DNA from: Ureibacillus massiliensis 4400831 = CIP 108448 = CCUG 49529
Lineage (GTDB): Bacteria; Bacillota; Bacilli; Bacillales_A; Planococcaceae
Length of the DNA: 64,000 bases
Reading direction: 5' to 3'
NCBI RefSeq assembly: GCF_000772965.1
Contig: NZ_JPVQ01000001.1
Coordinates: forward strand, 1 to 64,000
Part shown: positions 61,328-64,000 of the stretch, piece after piece
How the letters are laid out: each line of letters opens with the position of its first letter
How positions within the stretch are numbered: position 1 is the first letter of the stretch
Position numbers and translations under genes: made by a program
Notes under the pieces: generated by a model
Seen by the model: the letters and a program-made list of their open reading frames with translations, nothing else
What the model was told of the DNA's origin: nothing
The model's database searches: none

Positions 61328-62152
61328 ATGCGATTAATATCAATATGCCCGAGTAATACAGAATTGCTAGGGTACTTAGGTTTATCTTCATCTTTAGTAG
61401 GAGTAGATAAATATTCCGATTGGCCAGAGGAAGTGAAAACATTGCCACAGCTTGGCTCTGATTTAAGTATTGATATGGATAAGGTTGAAGAGTTAAAACC
61501 GGACTTAGTACTCGCTTCTCTTTCTGTTCCTGGAATGGAACGAAATATTGAACAATTAGAAAAACGAAAAATTCCATATGTTATTGTACCGAATCCAAAA
61601 TCACTAACTGAAGTTGGGGATAGTATATTGTTTGTCGGTGACGTGACAAACACCGCTGATAAGGCAAGGAAATTGTATAATGAGTACAATCAAATACTTC
61701 AAAATTATCGCACTTTAAGTAAGCAAGTTGAAAAAAAGATACCGTTGTATTGGGAATGGTGGGCAAAACCAATTTTCACGCCTGGTGCGACCAATTGGCT
61801 AACGGAAATTAGTGAGCTTGCTGGAGGAAGAAATGTATTTGATGATATGCCCAAAGCGAGTGTAAAAACAGACTGGGAAGATGTTAAAAGCAGAAACCCA
61901 GAAGTAATATGCGTAGTTTGGGTTGGGGTAAAGAAAGAAAAAGTAAACCCAAAGGTAATTTTAAAAAGAGAAGGGGTAGAGCAGTTGGCGGCCATTCAAA
62001 ATAATCAGCTGTACATACTAGACGAACCGTTATTTTGTCGACCTTCACCAAAACTATTAATGGGTTTAAGTAAAATCGCTAGTATCCTTCACCCACAAAT
62101 ATATCCATCATTTAATGAAAGTAAAGATCCGTTGTTAGAAACTTTAATATGA
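61328..62152 (+). CDS. Cytosolic BtuF-like cobalamin-binding protein
   Basis: A 274-residue protein of the BtuF fold (RLISICPSNTELLGYLGL at the very N terminus; YWEWWAKPIFTPGATNWLTE near residue 140). No signal peptide or lipobox is present: the fold begins at residue 2, and the ATG has GGAGTGATG upstream only 4 nt after cobQ. It should therefore stay in the cytoplasm. Similar stand-alone proteins occur in Bacillales cobalamin operons, but their role is unclear; a corrinoid carrier or buffer is a reasonable guess. It is the last gene of the operon. Confidence 0.82.
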   Translation: MRLISICPSNTELLGYLGLSSSLVGVDKYSDWPEEVKTLPQLGSDLSIDMDKVEELKPDLVLASLSVPGMERNIEQLEKRKIPYVIVPNPKSLTEVGDSILFVGDVTNTADKARKLYNEYNQILQNYRTLSKQVEKKIPLYWEWWAKPIFTPGATNWLTEISELAGGRNVFDDMPKASVKTDWEDVKSRNPEVICVVWVGVKKEKVNPKVILKREGVEQLAAIQNNQLYILDEPLFCRPSPKLLMGLSKIASILHPQIYPSFNESKDPLLETLI

Positions 62153-62213
62153 TCAGCTTATCTTTCAGTCTAGTGAGTTAGTTCGAAACTACAGGAATAC
62201 ATTTACTAAAGAA

Positions 62214-62248
62214 AAAGAAGCTATTTTAAAATTCAAAATGGCTTCTTT
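62214..62248. terminator. Terminator between the cobalamin operon and the TatD gene
   Basis: AAAGAAGC-TATTTT / AAAATG-GCTTCTTT (62214 to 62248) forms a stem of about 13 bp with G-U pairs, between convergent transcription units. Confidence 0.7.
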
Positions 62249-62288
62249 ATGTATTGAATAAATATTTTTCAAGAGTAGAAGAAATCTA

Positions 62289-63059
62289 TCAAATACGATA
62301 AAATCCTTTTGTATTTTCGTAGAGAATTCTTTCAGTCTTTTCAAAAGTTAAGTCTTTTAACTGTGCAATTTTTTTAATAGAATGCTTCATCATTTTTGGA
62401 GCTGTCATTTGTCCTTCAAAAGGTCCTTCGAACGGCCAAGGACCATCCGTCTCTATCATTATTTGTGTAATAGGGTATAAACGAACGAGCTGCTGAATTT
62501 CCTTTTCATATAATACGTCGGGTGTGATTGAAATAAAATACCCTTTTTCCATCATCCGTCGAGTAACCGAATCATCTCCCTTAAACCAATGAAAATGAGC
62601 ATTTTTTATGTCGTGCTTTTCAAGTAAATCACATGCAATTAAAGCATCTTCATAGACTGCATGAAGGACAATCGGTTTGTTCCATTTTGCTGCAAATGCC
62701 ATAAATTGATCTAGTAACTGTACATAAGGCCCATAATCAAAAGGGGAGTCACTTTCCAAGCGTTTATAATAAGGTAATCCAACTTCACCAACAGCAACCA
62801 TTTCATCTACATGACCTTCCATCCAGTCAAGTAGCTTAGTTACTTCATCATCGGAAGGGATATCTTGTTCTGGATGAAAGCCATAGGCGGGCTTTATACG
62901 TGAATCCTCTAATGAGTATCTGTGATTTTTTAAACAGGATTCCAAATTAAAAGAAACGGAAATTAAAGCATCCACCTGATGTTTTGAAAGGTCATCTAAG
63001 ATCGCCTTTTGCTGTAGTGGATGATAATGATCAAGATGAATATGTGCATCAATCATCAT
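62289..63059 (-). CDS. TatD-family metal-dependent hydrolase
   Basis: A 256-residue TIM-barrel hydrolase. The N-terminal metal site is DAHIHLDHY, followed by AVGEVGLPYYKR, PIVLHAVYEDA, NAHFHWFKGD and the late IETDGPWPF. The pattern is TatD-like, though looser than DNase TatD (VGEVGLPYYK instead of IGEIGLDYH). It overlaps the upstream ATPase gene by 4 nt, so it belongs to an ABC importer operon. It may act on the imported compound, for example by deformylating or deaminating a pyrimidine precursor; nuclease activity is the alternative. Confidence 0.85.
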   Translation of the reverse strand: MMIDAHIHLDHYHPLQQKAILDDLSKHQVDALISVSFNLESCLKNHRYSLEDSRIKPAYGFHPEQDIPSDDEVTKLLDWMEGHVDEMVAVGEVGLPYYKRLESDSPFDYGPYVQLLDQFMAFAAKWNKPIVLHAVYEDALIACDLLEKHDIKNAHFHWFKGDDSVTRRMMEKGYFISITPDVLYEKEIQQLVRLYPITQIMIETDGPWPFEGPFEGQMTAPKMMKHSIKKIAQLKDLTFEKTERILYENTKGFYRI

Positions 63060-63796
63060 ACTTCAATTTCCTCCTTAATCGTTTGGAATATCTTTTGCTT
63101 CATTGTGAAAAACTCATTTGATTCTAACAAGCTTTCGTTTCTTGGTCTTGCAAAAGGAACTTTTATTTCAGCCTTCACCCTAGCTGGGCGCTTTGATAAT
63201 ATATAAATTCGATCCGCTAAAAATAAAGCCTCTTCAATACTGTGGGTTATAAACAATACAGATTTACGATTTTCTTCCCAAACTGATAGAAGCCATTTTT
63301 GCATTTTCAGTCTTGTAAATTCATCTAGTGCCGAAAAGGGCTCATCTAAACAGAGAATGCTTTGTTTACTTAATAATGCTCGTATAAAGGAAACCCGTTG
63401 CTTCATCCCACCAGATAACTCAATCGGATAGGAGTTCTCAAACTCATCTAATCCAACCTTTTCAAGCCACCTTTTTGCTTCCTTATAATTTGGCTTCCCA
63501 TTTATCTCAGCAGCCAGTACAACATTTTCTAAAACAGTACGCCATGGAAAGAGGGAAGGCTGTTGTGGCATATAGCTAATAAAGCCTTTCTTTCCATTGA
63601 TAACTTCTCCATTTAAAGAAATGGTTCCATGATCAGCTAGGAGATTTCCTCCGATTAACTGAAATAGTGTACTTTTTCCGCTTCCAGAAGGTCCAAGAAT
63701 AGCAACAAATTCCCCTTCATCTACTTGCAAATTAATATCCTTCAATACCTGAAGATTCCCAAAGGTTTTATTTAATTCATGAATAGTTAACAACAT
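63056..63796 (-). CDS. ABC transporter ATPase (SsuB/TauB/ThiZ-like)
   Basis: A 246-residue ATPase. Walker A is GPSGSGKST (near residue 38), the signature LSGGMKQRVS near 132 and Walker B ILCLDEPFSALDE near 155. It belongs to the nitrate/taurine/HMP-precursor class of type I importers. I start it at ATG 63796, since AGGAGG lies 9 nt upstream; a longer frame would overlap the permease gene. The neighbours (a TatD hydrolase and a permease) fit a salvage importer for a thiamine pyrimidine precursor or a sulfonate. The substrate is unresolved within this window. Confidence 0.88.
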   Translation of the reverse strand: MLLTIHELNKTFGNLQVLKDINLQVDEGEFVAILGPSGSGKSTLFQLIGGNLLADHGTISLNGEVINGKKGFISYMPQQPSLFPWRTVLENVVLAAEINGKPNYKEAKRWLEKVGLDEFENSYPIELSGGMKQRVSFIRALLSKQSILCLDEPFSALDEFTRLKMQKWLLSVWEENRKSVLFITHSIEEALFLADRIYILSKRPARVKAEIKVPFARPRNESLLESNEFFTMKQKIFQTIKEEIEV

Positions 63797-63797
63797 G

Positions 63798-64000
63798 TTA
63801 CACAGCCTCCTTTCTGCCTTTGACGACCATTTTTTCGATGAATCGGATGAGTCCAAATAATAGTAAGCTTAACAACATAATAAAGAAAATCGCGACAAAT
63901 ACACGATCGATTCGGAAAGAGGATTGTGCAAGGGTCATATATACCCCGATACCTGATTTTGCACCAAGCCATTCCGATATAACAGTCCCCATCACGCTGT
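63798..64000 (-). CDS. ABC transporter permease, 3' end only (cut by window edge)
   Basis: The C-terminal part of a type I ABC permease of the SsuC/TauC/ThiX class: GVISEWLGAKSGIGVYM-like segment, one more helix (VAIFFIMLLSLLLFGLIRF) and a basic tail. The EAA loop and earlier helices lie beyond the window. It ends 1 nt before the ATPase gene start, so the two are co-transcribed. Confidence 0.85.
   Translation of the reverse strand, partial: SVMGTVISEWLGAKSGIGVYMTLAQSSFRIDRVFVAIFFIMLLSLLLFGLIRFIEKMVVKGRKEAV

Noticed and set aside
1-64000. Mobile element, phage, tRNA or rRNA genes
   Set aside because: No transposase, integrase, terminal repeats, phage proteins or tRNA-like cloverleaf were recognised anywhere in the window by eye; a tRNA scan was not possible.

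Overview
The window is low-GC Firmicute DNA. A spore-cortex hydrolase gene (cwlJ), frequent TTG/GTG starts behind strong GGAGG ribosome-binding sites, TnrA-type and PucR regulators, RocB, LctP and YetF-like proteins all point to an endospore-forming member of Bacillales. The best guess is a Lysinibacillus/Ureibacillus/Solibacillus-like Planococcaceae (inference from gene content, not from a marker gene). No rRNA, tRNA, insertion sequence, phage or CRISPR array was found.

Layout. 0.2-4 kb: cwlJ, an AlkD-like DNA repair protein, a DUF2975/XRE pair, two small proteins (one a zinc-ribbon protein with a TTG start) and an orphan glycine-betaine-type binding lipoprotein. 4.4-14.2 kb: a complete-looking reductive pyrimidine degradation cluster. 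A divergent pair of transcripts carries an Fe-alcohol dehydrogenase, a class III aminotransferase and a PucR regulator on the minus strand. A beta-ureidopropionase/carbamoylase, dihydropyrimidinase, PreT, PreA and an unknown 69-residue protein lie on the plus strand. Uracil would pass through dihydrouracil and N-carbamoyl-beta-alanine to beta-alanine, then to malonic semialdehyde and 3-hydroxypropionate. A shared palindrome lies in front of both arms. 14.4-24.6 kb: a small DMT protein, a chemotaxis receptor, a zinc alcohol dehydrogenase, YitT, a MarR-MFS operon with an overlapping promoter/operator, two unknown membrane-associated proteins, a 21-nt-periodic repeat array and a second MFS protein. 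24.6-33 kb: Mn catalase, a MocR regulator with a stop at its third codon, LysE, an NSS transporter behind a TnrA/GlnR-type box, rhodanese, serine acetyltransferase and YetF-like DUF421.

33-43 kb: lactate permease family, HTH-cupin regulator, PilZ protein, XRE/DUF3169 pair, FMN reductase, DUF4362 lipoprotein, LLM oxidoreductase, azoreductase and TrhO. 43.2-50.6 kb: a six-gene minus-strand operon encoding a polyamine-type ABC importer, a ureohydrolase, RocB and an HTH-cupin regulator. Divergent from it is a short TnrA-like MerR gene, and an excellent TnrA box lies between them. This looks like import and breakdown of a guanidino or acyl-arginine-type compound under nitrogen control. 50.7-53.8 kb: LysE and a PAS-PAS-GGDEF-EAL protein. 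53.9-62.2 kb: a cobalamin riboswitch followed by btuF-btuC-btuD(CbiZ-like fusion)-cbiA-cobO-cobQ-cobalamin-binding protein. 62.3-64 kb: a TatD hydrolase overlapping an SsuB/ThiZ-like ABC ATPase, with its permease running off the edge.

The strongest candidates for something new are the pyrimidine cluster's palindromic operator and small protein, the RocB/ureohydrolase/ABC operon (whose ureohydrolase seems to lack a catalytic histidine), the helically phased 21-nt repeat array, and the degenerate CbiZ-like domain fused to BtuD.
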